Shown piece after piece: positions 27,542-38,612 of a stretch of 64,000 nt of DNA. Origin of the DNA: Venturia oleaginea (Eukaryota; Ascomycota; Dothideomycetes; Venturiales; Venturiaceae). Position 1 is the stretch's first letter, and each line of letters begins with the position of its first letter. Both the position numbers and the translations under genes were made by a program. The stretch is from positions 620,001 to 684,000 of the forward strand of contig JABMLP010000017.1 of assembly GCA_013176395.1 (NCBI GenBank). Reading direction: 5' to 3'. Below the pieces are notes generated by a model. It saw only the letters and a program-made list of their open reading frames with translations, was not told where the DNA came from and made no database searches.

Positions 27542-28118
27542 AGCTGGGATGGCATACTATCGAATTGAAAGCTTTGTCGCGGTCGAGCGTGTTGGCTTAT
27601 CAATGCTTCGCGGTTTCATGTCTCCGTCAAGTCCTGCTAGTCCCAACATGGATATGCACGTGATGTGATGCGGTATGAGATTCAATGAAATTTATTTCTC
27701 ATCTCATACCGTACAAACGCGCGTTAGTAGATTTCGCCCACGCATGACAAAATTTGTAGAGCAGATCCTGCTTCCGTCCATACAAAGAGCGTCTGTGCCG
27801 GTTCACTTCGATCCCTGCAACCGGTGCGACTTTGATACATTTGTGTATTTTTGTGGCTTCACGCTAAACTACTTCGATATTACTCAAACACCTAAAAGTT
27901 CCCGAAAGCTCCCACGACCAATCATTCTACTCACGATCCACTCTAAAGGTCCCACAAGCTTCACCAACCAATCACACCTCAGAACACAATGGTATCGTTT
28001 TCTTCCTTCCGTGACGCTGATTGGCTGTGACAGCTTTTGGGAGCTTGGGGGACCTTGTAGGAACACGGGTAGCTGAGGCGAAGCCTCATACGGCATAGTG
28101 CGAAAAAGGAGCGATATA
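27542..28118. other. Intergenic region before the Tc1/mariner insertion
   Basis: About 580 bp including the GAB1 promoter. Related words recur in both orientations (CCCACAAGCTTCACCAACCA and CTTTTGGGAGCTTGGGG) but no clear element. No gene seen. Confidence 0.4.
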
Positions 28119-29461
28119 CAGTAAGGTCGCACAAGTTTCCGTACAGCCGAGATCGCTCAAAAAATGGTGATTCTTGTAATTACATTATCGCGCTTTCAAC
28201 ACGATCATTTTCGCTCATATTCTCGTATAATGTACAGTAATACCAGGGCTACAAAATGAGCCATTCTGTGAGCTATTTAGTATTTTGTGTGCCAACCATC
28301 TGCCGCCAGTAATGCCTCAACCCTCCTTGGCATTGACTCAAGTACAGCATCAAAATAATGTTGTTCAATAAGCCGCCAGGCCTTAATAAGTGCTTCTCCT
28401 AGAACCTCTCGTATATTGTCTACACCGCCAGTAACGTATTCAATCATAGGTTCCACTTTGTAGACCAATTCCTTGAGCCTCCGCCAGAGGTTTTCAATCG
28501 GGTTCATATCAAGACTGTAGGGCGGCGCATCTTGTAGTGGAATGAGGTTTTCCTTAAACCAGACTGTAGTCTTTTTGGCTTTGTGGATAGGCGCGTTTTC
28601 CTGCATAAATTTAAGGCCCGGTTCGTATACTGTAGGTAGCATTTCGTCGAGTAACTTGATATACGAGTTCGTAGAGTAGCCTTGACGCTTGCTCTCTAGG
28701 TCACGCTTAAGAATGTACAATTCAGAGCGCCCTACTTGGCCAGAGAAGCATGCCCAAATCATGATAGACACTCCTTTACCCTTCTTATAGGTATCAATCA
28801 TTGAGGTCTCCCATTTTTGTCCTGGTGTGCGAAAACACCATGTTCTTGCCTTGCCGGTCCCTCGCTCAACTGAGCACTCGTCAGACCATATAATCTTCGC
28901 CCAATCTTCAGCTTTCCACGAGATGTGCTGCTCTGCCCAGAGCTTCCTGGCGTCAGCATGTACCTGTGTGAGGAAAGGGCGCCTTGCAGACCTCCAATTT
29001 GCGATTCCGTACTCTTTCAATATCCTCCTGATGGTATCCTTCGAAAAATCGATGCAAGCCTGTCTTTTGACCTCCTCGTACGTTAACTTAGGCTGCGTAC
29101 GTATAATGCGTAACAGAGATCGTTCATCTCGGTCTGTATACGAGCGTGGCCGGCCGCTGGAAGGTAGGGATTCGCCGTTCTGGCGTAATGGGGCCTTTTC
29201 AAGGCTGTATTGGATGGTGGAACGCGGTAGTTTTTGTAGCGCCGCAATTGCGCCTAAACTGAGCCCGGCTTCACGCTGCGCATCAATTTTGCCGCGTTGA
29301 TATGGAGTAAGACGATGATTAGGAAGCCTCTGCGGGTTTATAGGAGTCAATGGCTTTCGTTGAGGTGGCATAATGGTAGTGCAAAGATAATTTGTTAAAA
29401 AATGAGAGGTGTAGATTTCGCGTTTTCGCTTAATTGTACGGAAACTTTTGCCCTAGTACTG
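28119..29461 (-). mobile_element. Tc1/mariner DNA transposon, structurally complete
   Basis: 1343 bp, bounded by inverted repeats of about 27 bp: left CAGTAAGGTCGCACAAG then TTTCCGTACA; right (reverse complement) CAGTACTAGGGCAAAAG then TTTCCGTACA. A TA dinucleotide flanks each end (28117-28118 and 29462-29463), the usual target duplication. One uninterrupted transposase gene fills the inside. The long open frame suggests recent arrival or weak mutation pressure, in contrast to the LTR elements nearby. Confidence 0.9.
28277..29371 (-). CDS. Tc1/mariner transposase (DDE-type, DD34E spacing)
   Basis: 364 aa, intact. N-terminal paired-like helix-turn-helix DNA-binding region (LTPYQRGKIDAQREAGLSLG, then the second HTH TYEEVKRQACIDFSKDTIRR). 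The catalytic core has IIWSDECSVE (first Asp) and SLDMNPIENLW (Glu). The position normally held by the second Asp (QDNAP) reads QENAP, an Asp-to-Glu change; spacing from there to the last Glu is 34 residues. Whether Glu supports catalysis is doubtful, so the enzyme may be inactive despite the open frame. Confidence 0.9.
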   Translation of the reverse strand: MPPQRKPLTPINPQRLPNHRLTPYQRGKIDAQREAGLSLGAIAALQKLPRSTIQYSLEKAPLRQNGESLPSSGRPRSYTDRDERSLLRIIRTQPKLTYEEVKRQACIDFSKDTIRRILKEYGIANWRSARRPFLTQVHADARKLWAEQHISWKAEDWAKIIWSDECSVERGTGKARTWCFRTPGQKWETSMIDTYKKGKGVSIMIWACFSGQVGRSELYILKRDLESKRQGYSTNSYIKLLDEMLPTVYEPGLKFMQENAPIHKAKKTTVWFKENLIPLQDAPPYSLDMNPIENLWRRLKELVYKVEPMIEYVTGGVDNIREVLGEALIKAWRLIEQHYFDAVLESMPRRVEALLAADGWHTKY

Positions 29462-29537
29462 TATAACTTGAGTTATTTCTTATTTGATCTATCCCTCAAG
29501 TCCTCATCCCATCCTGAACTTGATCGACCTCGGCACC

Positions 29538-29974
29538 ATGCATACCGCGCTTCAAACACCCGAACTGCTCGACATGATACTCGAATTTGCTACTTCAGAA
29601 GCATCTCTTGACGAAGCCAGAGCAACCGCAATCTCAGTAGCATTGACTAACAAAGGTTTCCTGGAACAAGGCTTGAATTTTGCATGGCGAGATGTGCCAA
29701 ACACAGTACATTTGATCCAGCTTTTCCCTCCACAGATATGGGCAGTAAGGGACTCGGACTTTCTGACGGTCAGTCAATGAACATCAGCACTAAGGCTTAA
29801 TTGACGATGGAACAGTTCTACTTTCGTCGAGAGATTACCTCTTCAGACTGGAAAAAATTTGACTACTATGCTCCACGGGTTACCAGTCTGCGCATATCAG
29901 ATATGAAAGTCGCATATCCCACCTGCAGATCAAGTCGTGATGCAGCGCGGTGGCCCAAGTGCCGAGCACATTGA
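29538..29974 (+). CDS. Short F-box-family protein or truncated copy
   Basis: Two exons (29538-29768, 29816-29974; GTCAGT...GAACAG) join in phase, giving 129 aa. The N-terminus (MHTALQTPELLDMILEFATS) resembles the F-box start of large fungal F-box/LRR proteins; FYFRREITSSDWKKFDYYAPRVTSLRI after the junction fits the segment that normally follows. Family members run to 400-600 aa, so this one stops early, and the following 300 bp hold no recognisable continuation. Probably a decayed gene. It starts only 76 bp from the transposon end, so its promoter has been separated from its original upstream region. Confidence 0.5.
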
Positions 29975-30312
29975 ACGCCTCTCTCTCTCTTTTCCAGTTG
30001 CTAGCACCACGTTTCCCTTGTTATCAACTTTCCTTTTTCGATAAACTGAATATCATTCAAAGATAACAGACGACATGATGTTAGCGCTTTAGCATTAAAG
30101 TCGTCGACATTGGTCCTGTTTTGAGAGGTTCCGAGCTGAGCGATACTAATGGTCCTGCTGCGCAACGAGCCCATATTTCTACTCTATCCATAGCAAACTA
30201 AGCATCCTTCAACAATGAACAGAAACTTTATGCCAGTGCGGTCTACAAGCGATCAATCATAACATTCTTCTCGTAGTCTTTTCTTCAAAGTATACAACAT
30301 CGACTTTCCCAC
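29975..30312. other. Intergenic region, no gene seen
   Basis: 340 bp, possibly the decayed 3' part of the truncated F-box gene; no open frame retained. Confidence 0.4.
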
Positions 30313-32287
30313 TCATAACATCCTATCCGCCCAAGCTTTCCAACCCATCTTCTCACCCCCGACAAAACCATGAACCTCCCCATCCCCATCCCTACACCCA
30401 TCCTTCTCCCCACCAACTTCAACCCCGTCAACAACCCCCCCAAAACCCCCCTCATAAACCTCATCCGGCAAAACCGCCCTTTCCACAAAAGTATCCCTGG
30501 GCTTAAATAAAATCGTAAGGATACAATAGACCAGCGCCGTGCCGGTGAAACCAAGTAACCACCCAAACTGGTAAGGGTGGATTCCAACACCGACTTTGAT
30601 ATTCGAGTTGATGGAATTGATGAAGCCGGGGAGGTTAGGCGCGACGCCGACGACGAAGGCGATCACGGCGCGCCAGTTTATGAGAACGGTGTTGTAGTGG
30701 TAGATTCCGTTTGGTCTGTAGAGATCTAGGACGTTATATTTTGCTTTGTGTAGGACCCAGAAGTCGAAGAGCATTATCGCGGCACTGTGTCGAACCATCA
30801 GCTACGATCCGCCGCACCTCCTCCTCATACCAAAACACAGAAAGGAAAAGTGAACTCACATGGGCCCCAAAAAAACAGCATAGGCCGCCATAAAATTCAA
30901 AAAACTCCCCGCGCTCGCCAAAATCTTCCAAGGAACCAACGCCCAACAAAGCACGGCACAAACCAACTGCCCCCTCCGTATATCCACAAACCTCGGAAAC
31001 AACGCCGTCAAATCATTGGCCGCCGACAGCGAATTAGCAGAAATATTCACGCCCAGCGCCGCGAGCGCGAAGGAGAAGGCAGCGAAGAAGCGGCAGGGGC
31101 GGGAGGACCAGTTGGAGATGAGCGCCATGGGATCCCATTCCAGAGTCCCGTAGCGGGCTTCGCCGGCAGAGGACGCGGCGATGCCGATGAAGGCTATGAA
31201 GGTGAAGATGAGGGGGAGGAGGGGGACGTAGATTAATTGCCATTTTACGGATACTTTTGAGTAGCGGGAGAAGTCGGCTTGGTTTACAGAGAGGGTTGCG
31301 TAGTTTCCTATCACGGAGGTGAGGGAGGAGAGGAAGGCCTGGTGGGGTGTTAGAGTGTAGAAGTTTGGGATGGGAGGGAGTGGAGAGAGGACGTACCCAG
31401 GAGTAAGCACTTCCGCTGATGGTGCTCTTTTGTGCGAGGAGATTTCCACCGCCTTCGGCTACGAAGGCCCAGATTAAGATGGCGATCCAGGCGGCTGGTA
31501 CGATGATTGTTTTTGCCATGAATAACCAGCGGAGGTTATTCGGATGCATGTACAAGAATGGTATCTGCGCCAGCCAGAAGAGGAAGAAACTGATCATCGT
31601 ATTCATAGCGATACCCTGACTTTCCGGAATCGTGTTTTCAAGAGTCAAGAAAGATGGCCAGATGGCTCCAATCATAACCCGAACGGTATTGGCTCCATTC
31701 ATGGTTTGGATGGCGAACCAGAACACTGCTAGAATCGCACGTGAGATGATGGCGATGTAAGAGCCCCAGAAGCCCCAAGAGGCTCTGGCGAGGACGGGGA
31801 ATGGCGCGTGGTAGATGACTCCAGTGGCACCTATCATTGTCAATACTATTCCTCAGACCATGCGTTAGATTGGTTACCATTGAACGCGATCACAATTGAC
31901 ACGAGGAAGAAACCAACAGCCACGACGGCAATAGATTCACGCCAGGTCAGACCAATGGCAATGATACCACTTGCGAACTGCCATGTGGCGGCGCTATCGT
32001 CAAGTCAGTACTCCTGCTCTTCAATTTTCGCACTTGCGCGCACTTGCGCGTACATATCATTACATACTTGAACGCGTCCGAGATCCAATAAGCGATGAAG
32101 CTGATTACTCCCCATCTATAACCCGTTAGTGTGTGCGTCCCACGACGAGTCTGAACCGTATGAACAAATCTCACTTCCTCTCCGCCCTCGGCACAGGATC
32201 CATGTCCTTATTCGTCCATCTTGCATTTCCCTCCGCAAAGGCCGATTTAGGCTGCTCGACCTTAAGATGCGGCTTCCTGAACCTCAT
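30313..32287 (-). CDS. NCS1 family nucleobase/allantoin permease (Fur-type)
   Basis: Plasma-membrane proton symporter for uracil, allantoin, uridine or related compounds. Six exons (32287-32175, 32115-32068, 31993-31878, 31830-31397, 31338-30860, 30784-30313) join in phase, giving 553 aa. Family signatures are present: NKDMDPVPRAERKWG before TM1, AATWQFASGIIAIGLTW in TM1, GATGVIYHAPFPVLARASWG, then ATLSVNQADFSRYSK and LGVNISANSLSAANDL. About twelve hydrophobic segments. The NQADFSRY and NISANS motifs place it in the Fur branch rather than the Fcy branch; exact substrate unknown. The C-terminal tail is Gly/Asp-rich. Confidence 0.92.
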
Positions 32288-32738
32288 CTTGTCTCACAGC
32301 TGGGTGGTGTCGCAGGGAAGCAGGACGTTCGAAGGGATCGGACTGACAAGAGGTAGTTTGCAGTAATTATGCGAGTCGATCCATCTGCCGGGTTTGCCCC
32401 AGATAATATATCATTCTAGCGTGTCAGATTGCTGGATGGAGTGAACGAAACGTAAAGATAAGGAATCTATGCTTGCGCGCGGCAAGGATGGCATTTCCCC
32501 TGTAAGCGATAATCGAGTCTTAGGATTTCTAGTCCTGTCATCACGAAGGCCATGAATGTCACTCCGGCTAGCTGTGCCGTGTTTTAGAGTCTTGACCACC
32601 AAGCGAAAGGCTTGGGAGCCGCAAATGGCAGGCGGCATGCGATAAAGCAGCACCCATGCAGCGATCGACAAGAGCCTGATAACATGTGATCTATTTGTAC
32701 TTGGGCTTGCAAGCTGGCATTTATATCGGCATATATAC
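32288..32738. other. Intergenic region upstream of the NCS1 permease
   Basis: 450 bp between the permease start and the 3' end of the AMP-ligase-like gene. Presumably holds the permease promoter; no further feature recognised. Confidence 0.45.
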
Positions 32739-34565
32739 TCATACATAGGACAATGTGTGGTCGTCTCTGAATGTGCCAATGATACCAATATTTACTTCAT
32801 TGCCTGATACAGCAGGACCTGTGACAACGATCTGAAGAACGAATTAGTGCTGGCCAGAAAGTGCGAAGCATTTCAGGACTTACTTCTCCCTTAGGAGTGT
32901 CATCACTCGTCTTGTGCTCGGCAGTATCCACGAGCTTGATCTCGACGCTGCTCAATGGTGAGCCAAAATGGCTGTGCTTATTTTTCGAGCCTCCACTTCG
33001 TCTATAATCGTAGATACTGGTTTGTGCAATGGCACCAGCGACATGAGCCTGGGTCAATGCGTAGACAATTCGAGCGCCGGTGAAGATACGTAAGTCAGAA
33101 AGGTCGTCCGAACTGAGTGGTGGAGATTCTACACCCGCTCTCTCAGATATAAATAGAAGCCTCAGCTGTCCTGGGGTGGTGCCAATGGCCGCACGATGGG
33201 GTGCATTCAAAGTAGTCAGGATGCCATCTACTGGCATACGACCGGCGTCAAGAGCACTAGTCTGCACGCTATGAGCGATCTTCTTGAGTGTCCCAGATAC
33301 CCCAGGTGCGGTAGTCGCATGGACATTTGAAGCTGTTTCTGCAGATGCCACAACCACCGTCGGCTTTACACTTCTGATGGCCTTCGCAAGATCAACGTTT
33401 GTACCGGCCACTGAGTTGATGGCAAGCGAGGAGTGAGAGAACAACGCAGCCAATGTGAGGCATAACGGATAGGTTTGGGTGAAAGAGTCGGCGCAAACGA
33501 AGAGATCAGACGGATTGAAGCGTTGTCGAGGGGGCAGAGCGGCAATGAGCGCAGCAATGGCTGCAACAATATTCTGGTACCCATTACTTGAGAGCTTTTG
33601 TATTTGATACAGTGACCACGTACCTTTTGGGTGAACTCAATGATTCGTTCTTCTGAACCAGGCTTGTCGGCGCTAACAATAACTATCTTGCCTGATTCCT
33701 CGCTCTTGATATCAGGAAAGTCTGTAGTCGAAACGTCCTGATTATCTTGAACTAGTTGATGCCATACTGAGACATCAATATTGCCTCCGATGCCCTTGGG
33801 GACTTCAGTCCAGTCCATGTGCCGGCTTGTCTTCTCCACAACCCAGATAACCTGCTTGAGAGACTTGTGTTTCTGGGCCACCTCCTCGAGAGGCAGCGAA
33901 CCAGCTTGAGCAATGAGAATATCAGCCTTGGTCTTTTGGAGAAGACCGATGATCTCGCTTGCAGGTAGTTCGTAGGGGATGAGGATTGGCGTAAGACCAT
34001 AGAACGAGCAGGAGAACAGCGCAGTCAGGAATTCGATGGAATTTGGAAGGTAGATAGCAACACGAGTACCACCGTGCTTTCGGATCTGAGCTCCAACAAC
34101 AGCAATCTCCTTTGTGATCTCGCTGATGCTGTGCTCAATGACTTCCTCCTTGCCCAGAACGGTCAGAATCTTTCCCTGTCCCACCTCTGCAGCTGGTACG
34201 GGTGCTCGCAAGTCCTTCTCCATGGGAAGCTCGCCTGTGACTCGTCGCCAGACATCTCTTAGGTCGCCGTCCTTTCCAGCAGCCCAAGCCGGGGCTCCCG
34301 CGGATTTGACGCTGAGCCCGGTACAAAGAGGATATCCGTGGGGAGTATTAGAAGACCGGTATACTGCAGATTCTCCTGGGTTGCGGACAAAACTAGCGCT
34401 TGCTTGTCGTTCCAGAATCATAGGATGGGTATCTGGCTCTTCACCGGACACAACAACATATGCCATGAAGCCCAGGATAGCCAGAGTGAGGAGGGTGCTC
34501 GTGGTGTTCCATCCCTGGAGGAGGTCAGCTAATTGCTTGTCCAGTTGCTCTACGAAGCTGGCCAT
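32739..34565 (-). CDS. Membrane-anchored AMP-binding (acyl-CoA synthetase)-like protein, degenerate motifs
   Basis: Exons 34565-33624, 33573-32884 and 32831-32739 join in phase (574 aa). One membrane segment near the N-terminus (about residues 21-40, TTSTLLTLAILGFMAYVVVSG) is followed by an adenylate-forming-enzyme fold: VAIYLPNSIEFLTALFSCSFYGLTPILIPYEL and the ILIAQAGSLP region are characteristic of the N-terminal half. The P-loop expected as [ST]SG[ST]TG.PK is not there (the region reads IVIVSADKPGSEER), I find no YGxTE motif, and the C-terminal subdomain is largely absent. The reading frame is otherwise clean, so this looks like a conserved pseudoenzyme, perhaps on the ER or peroxisome, rather than a decayed gene. 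A real enzyme with divergent motifs cannot be excluded. Confidence 0.72.
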
Positions 34566-35171
34566 GATTGTGAGCTGTATTGGTGGATTGGGTTATGGCA
34601 GACGGAAGCGATGGTCATTGGAGGCTTGTGAGAGCGGACGGGAGCCCTGTCAGTGTCACTGTTGCCAGGTTCTCGTGACATGTTTCAACTAAATTGGGGC
34701 TCGGAATCGGAATACGATACTCCATTTCATCCCCGCTCTCTCTACGAGCCCTCCAATCTTGATGATGGCCTCAGCAACGGGCATAATTAACGTTCTCGAG
34801 CAGTTCCAACTACCAGCATCAGCAGTGAACGGTACATCATCTCATAAGGTTCTAGATACGGCATTGTGGCCTCGCAATCGGGAGCTTATAATGTCAACCT
34901 GGAATTCACGGTCGCACTTTTGGCCTCGACTCCTTGGAGAGACAAAGAGGAGTATATATTCACGAGTGAACTATTCTTCTCTGATATATTCTCAAGCCAT
35001 TTCAGTCATCAGGAAGCCATATTCATCATAGTTTCTCATTTCCACCTCAATCACAGCCTGTCTACTAAACTGACCCGTTCAAGACACCAATCAATCACCA
35101 ACTCAGCCGCCAGCAGCCAGACAACTTTTCTCTAGTGTTTTGACTCACGCCACTAATAGCCTCAGTCAGTC
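34566..35171. other. Intergenic region, possible leader exon
   Basis: A short frame starting at 34762 (MASATGIINVLEQFQLPAS) ends in a possible GTACAT donor near 34830. I could not connect it with confidence to the frame at 35172. Otherwise no gene seen. Confidence 0.25.
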
Positions 35172-35669
35172 ATGCCAGCTAGTCAAGAGTCCATTGCCCC
35201 ATTGCTAACCCAAGATCAGTCATCACTTTTGGCTCGCGAAGCTTTCTCCTCTACCATACTAGCCATAGGCGGCGACAACACCTACTTAGTAGTCATGTGG
35301 AACGCCAAGCACAATATCCGCCAATTCTCCAAGCCCAACGTCGTCGTCCACAATGGAGTGGTGGCGCAACAGAGGAAACGGAGACCTCTTCTTCAGCACA
35401 GCAGGGCGGCTACCACACTTAGCCCTTTGGACAACCCGACCTCCATGTTGTCCGATCACCGATCGATCTTTTCCTCTGTTGTGAATTCTTTCTGCTCGTT
35501 TTATTCATGTTGTACTTTTAATGTATGGTCTAGCTGGGATGAGCGTTTTTACCTGTCGTTCATGGATTCAGGCACTGTGGGGCATTCTCTTTTGCGCTGT
35601 CATTCTTTCGAGCTGGCATTAGAACCTTACACTCTTCCCGATAAGGGCGGTTTTGTTTCCGGGAAATGA
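35172..35669 (+). CDS. Possible gene, unknown function
   Basis: An open frame of 165 codons starting MPASQESIAPLLTQDQSS. The first 60 residues have ordinary composition (AREAFSSTILAIGGDNTYLV); the remainder becomes Ser/Phe/Cys-rich and looks like non-coding read-through, so a real gene would probably splice out within it. No domain recognised. It points away from the AMP-ligase-like gene. Low confidence. Confidence 0.3.
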   Translation: MPASQESIAPLLTQDQSSLLAREAFSSTILAIGGDNTYLVVMWNAKHNIRQFSKPNVVVHNGVVAQQRKRRPLLQHSRAATTLSPLDNPTSMLSDHRSIFSSVVNSFCSFYSCCTFNVWSSWDERFYLSFMDSGTVGHSLLRCHSFELALEPYTLPDKGGFVSGK

Positions 35670-36258
35670 CAGGATTGGATAGCTTAGACTGATAACGTAA
35701 TATGATTCGATCTTTTCTCATATCACGTTACACCCAAGTAACTCGATGCTACGACAGCCTGTCAATCTCCATCCAATAAGCATCGTAAGATGTATATGTA
35801 ATGCTCAGTTTCTCAACGCAATTCTGGTAAAATTTATGTTGAGCACGCCGGCCATTTAGAGATTGTGATCCAAAGTTGGGCAACTCTGAAAGAAAACTTG
35901 TTGGTGACACAATTGTGCGATTGATCGCTTGATTACCAGGTTATATTCCTACCTATTGGCAATGAATCCTTTGCCTGGCATAACATACCGGGTGAACTAT
36001 CCGTGACTTCGCTAAGCGATTCTCTACCTCGCGGCAAGGCTGCAATATTGTTACCTAGGGGCACGAAATAGTCCTCCGCACTGCCAAATCGTAGACATCC
36101 CAATCCTGGAGAACGCTGTCGAAGTTGAGAACGATGGCTACGAATCTCTGACGACTTTCATTTTGTTGATGCCAGGAATCCATTGCCCTAGATCCATGTT
36201 CAGAAGAACCCACTAAACCACACCCATATATCCCTTCCCCATCTCACCACCAACAAAA
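35670..36258. other. Intergenic region, no gene seen
   Basis: About 590 bp between the doubtful frame and the nudC stop codon. No recognisable feature. Confidence 0.45.
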
Positions 36259-36885
36259 TCATCCAATCTTCGCATTACTAAAATCCATCTCCGGATGCTC
36301 CTTCATAAACTTCTTCATGATGTCCTCCTTCTTCTGCTCATCGCTCGTGGGTTTCCCCATCTCCTTCTGCCGCTGGTCAAACATCATCTTCTCCACCATC
36401 TGTCTCGTATCGCCGTCCAGATCACTCAGACTCGAGTTCTCGGGTGTGATTTTGGAGGTGTCGATTTTGGGCGCGGCCGTGACGACGTGGGCCCACCATT
36501 CCATCTTGTTGGATTTGTCGAGGTGGATGGCAAGTTCTTTGCCGGTAGGTGTGGGTTCGAGGGTCCAGGTGCTTTCGTCGGGGATGATGGGGTGGGGGAG
36601 GTCGCCCTGTGAATCTTCGCGTTAGCTTATGTGTTTGTGGAAGGGAGGGAGAAGATATACATCTATGAAGGGATCTTGTCCTTTTATCGAAGCGAAGAGT
36701 TTTGTTTTTGTGAATTTGACGTTTAGGTCTCGTCCCTTTAGGTTTCCAGGTATTTCAATTGTGATGTCGACATCTTTGATTGTTTGCGTCCACTTGTAGG
36801 GGAGAATTGCTTGTTCGGCGTCTTGCTTTGCCTTTGCTTCGGCGTCGATCTTCTTTTGCTCTTCTGGCGGCGGTGAGTCTGTCAT
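36259..36885 (-). CDS. nudC: Nuclear migration protein NudC (CS domain)
   Basis: Co-chaperone-like protein that supports dynein-dependent nuclear movement through NudF/LIS1; cytoplasmic. Exons 36885-36661 and 36606-36259 join in phase ([16 protein letters not shown]), giving 190 aa (Aspergillus NUDC is 198). An N-terminal Lys/Glu helix leads into the CS/p23-like domain ([52 protein letters not shown]), then the NudC C-terminal helix ([22 protein letters not shown] and [18 protein letters not shown]). All family landmarks are present and it appears functional. Confidence 0.96.
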
Positions 36886-37821
36886 CGTGGTGTTTGTTGT
36901 TTAAGTCGAGGAACTTTCGAGATGGAGTGATAGCTTAGCTTTCCCGATCAGGGGGAGACGCCACTTGAGGCGTCTTGAGGCCTCCTATCCCGACCCCCGA
37001 CCCAGACGAATCACCAACATTTACTAGTAACCCTCAATCTTCTTTCTACCACAAGCATATAAAGCTGGATTGTCGGCCACCCGTCTCACTTCAATCACTT
37101 TCGTTTCGAGATGGTTTTCTGCACAAGTATAGGAGAAGCGTCGTGTAAGTTTTGAAACCATACAAGAGAATAACTAAGTAGGTAAAGATTCTATTTTGAC
37201 TCGGTCTACCCGGCCACGATTGTCTAACAACCATGATCTCTTTGCCTCTCATTGCGTAAACTCATTTCGATAACAGCAAGGATCATCCCATTTCAAGGCA
37301 GAACTGTCAACTCAATAGTATGGTGTATCTTTAATCCCTAGCAAAGACGGATTGAACTTCTAGGAGATTGTCAAGATTGGCATCGAGATTGAGGTAGGCC
37401 TTACGGATTTTGGTATTGAGAGACCCCAAAATCAAGACTGGCGCTAGACTGAGGGCTTATACGAGAACTATATTCTACAAGACCTACGGAATCTTGGTAG
37501 CGTCTTGTTGCGCGGCGATTCATGCTTAGAGTTTGCATAGAGAGGTGTACGAAAGATCTCAAGTACACCAAAAGATTAAGGTTGTAAGGCTTATTAGATC
37601 GCGTGTTGAGAGGCTTTACGTACGTAGAATGCATGGCCAACTTTGGCCAGGACTCTGCAAGGTTAAGTAGAGCCTTCCAATTAGCTTATATTAAATAGCC
37701 GCGCTGACATGCTCGTAGACCTCGTAGATAGGATTTTTGAAGTATATTCTCTTAGAATACTTAGAGTATTCTTGTGCACACCCCTGCATCTACGTATTCT
37801 ACGAAATCTACAAGCAAATCT
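36886..37821. other. Intergenic region, no gene seen
   Basis: About 940 bp from the nudC promoter to the first solo LTR. AT-rich toward the right end with many short TA-rich words; no gene supported. Confidence 0.45.
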
Positions 37822-38076
37822 TGTCACGGTACGACCGCGGACAAGTCCTTCCCGCCGTTGGGGTGGCCCCACGGCACGTGATCAAGGCAGAACCCGAGTT
37901 CTGCCGAGGAAAGGTTTTAAAGCCTACGTGGCTTCAACCAATTCGTAGCTCTTTGAGCTACGTCCTGTCGTTAAACCTGCCTGTTGGTTTGCCTGCCAGT
38001 TCGTATATAGCCTGTTAAATGATACCTGTTCCTGCTGATACTCCTTCCTCCTGATACCCGAACCCGCCCCGTGACA
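37822..38076. mobile_element. Solo LTR A (255 bp)
   Basis: Begins TGTCACGG and ends CCGTGACA, perfect 8-bp inverted ends with the TG...CA rule. It is flanked on both sides by AATCT (37817-37821 and 38077-38081), the 5-bp target duplication of an LTR retrotransposon. A TATA-like GTATATAGC lies inside. No internal element sequence remains. Confidence 0.85.
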
Positions 38077-38242
38077 AATCTACAAAATCGTATAGTTCTC
38101 GTACAAGCCCTGATCAAGCTACTATTGTAACAGATAGTAGAAGATTATATGCGACCTCTAGACCAATGGAGAAATCGACCTAGAGAGGCTTTATGTCACG
38201 GGCTAGACCCTTGGGCCTTTATCTAAGTTAACTTGGGCTTTG

Positions 38243-38415
38243 TGTGACGGCACGGCACGTGACCATCAAATCACGTGCCATAGCTCGTGCACTTTCCCTA
38301 CTTAGTCGGAGTTTCCTCACGAAACTCTTACCTCTCTACCTTAGATCCTAAGTGTAATTCGGTGACATGTTCTGAAGTGCCTTGTGCCTTCGTATGGATA
38401 TGCCGTGCCGTCACA
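38243..38415. mobile_element. Solo LTR B (173 bp)
   Basis: Perfect 14-bp inverted ends TGTGACGGCACGGC...GCCGTGCCGTCACA, flanked by CTTTG on both sides (38238-38242 and 38416-38420). TG...CA ends plus a 5-bp duplication favour a solo LTR; a short TIR element is the alternative. Its ends resemble those of the insertion at 48904-49083. Confidence 0.8.
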
Positions 38416-38612
38416 CTTTGCCTATCTCTCTATAGCGCTTGAGGACCTAGCTGTCAAGCCTCGGAATAATTCTAGAGCAAGCTTGTGAATGGCTTGGCAT
38501 CTCCTTCAAGAGGAGTTTGCAATCGTGTAACTATCTTTTTCTCTTTAGCTAGATTGTATTTCACATTTGGGTGGTTTTCCCTGGTATCCTGGCATGATCT
38601 TAACCCGTCACA

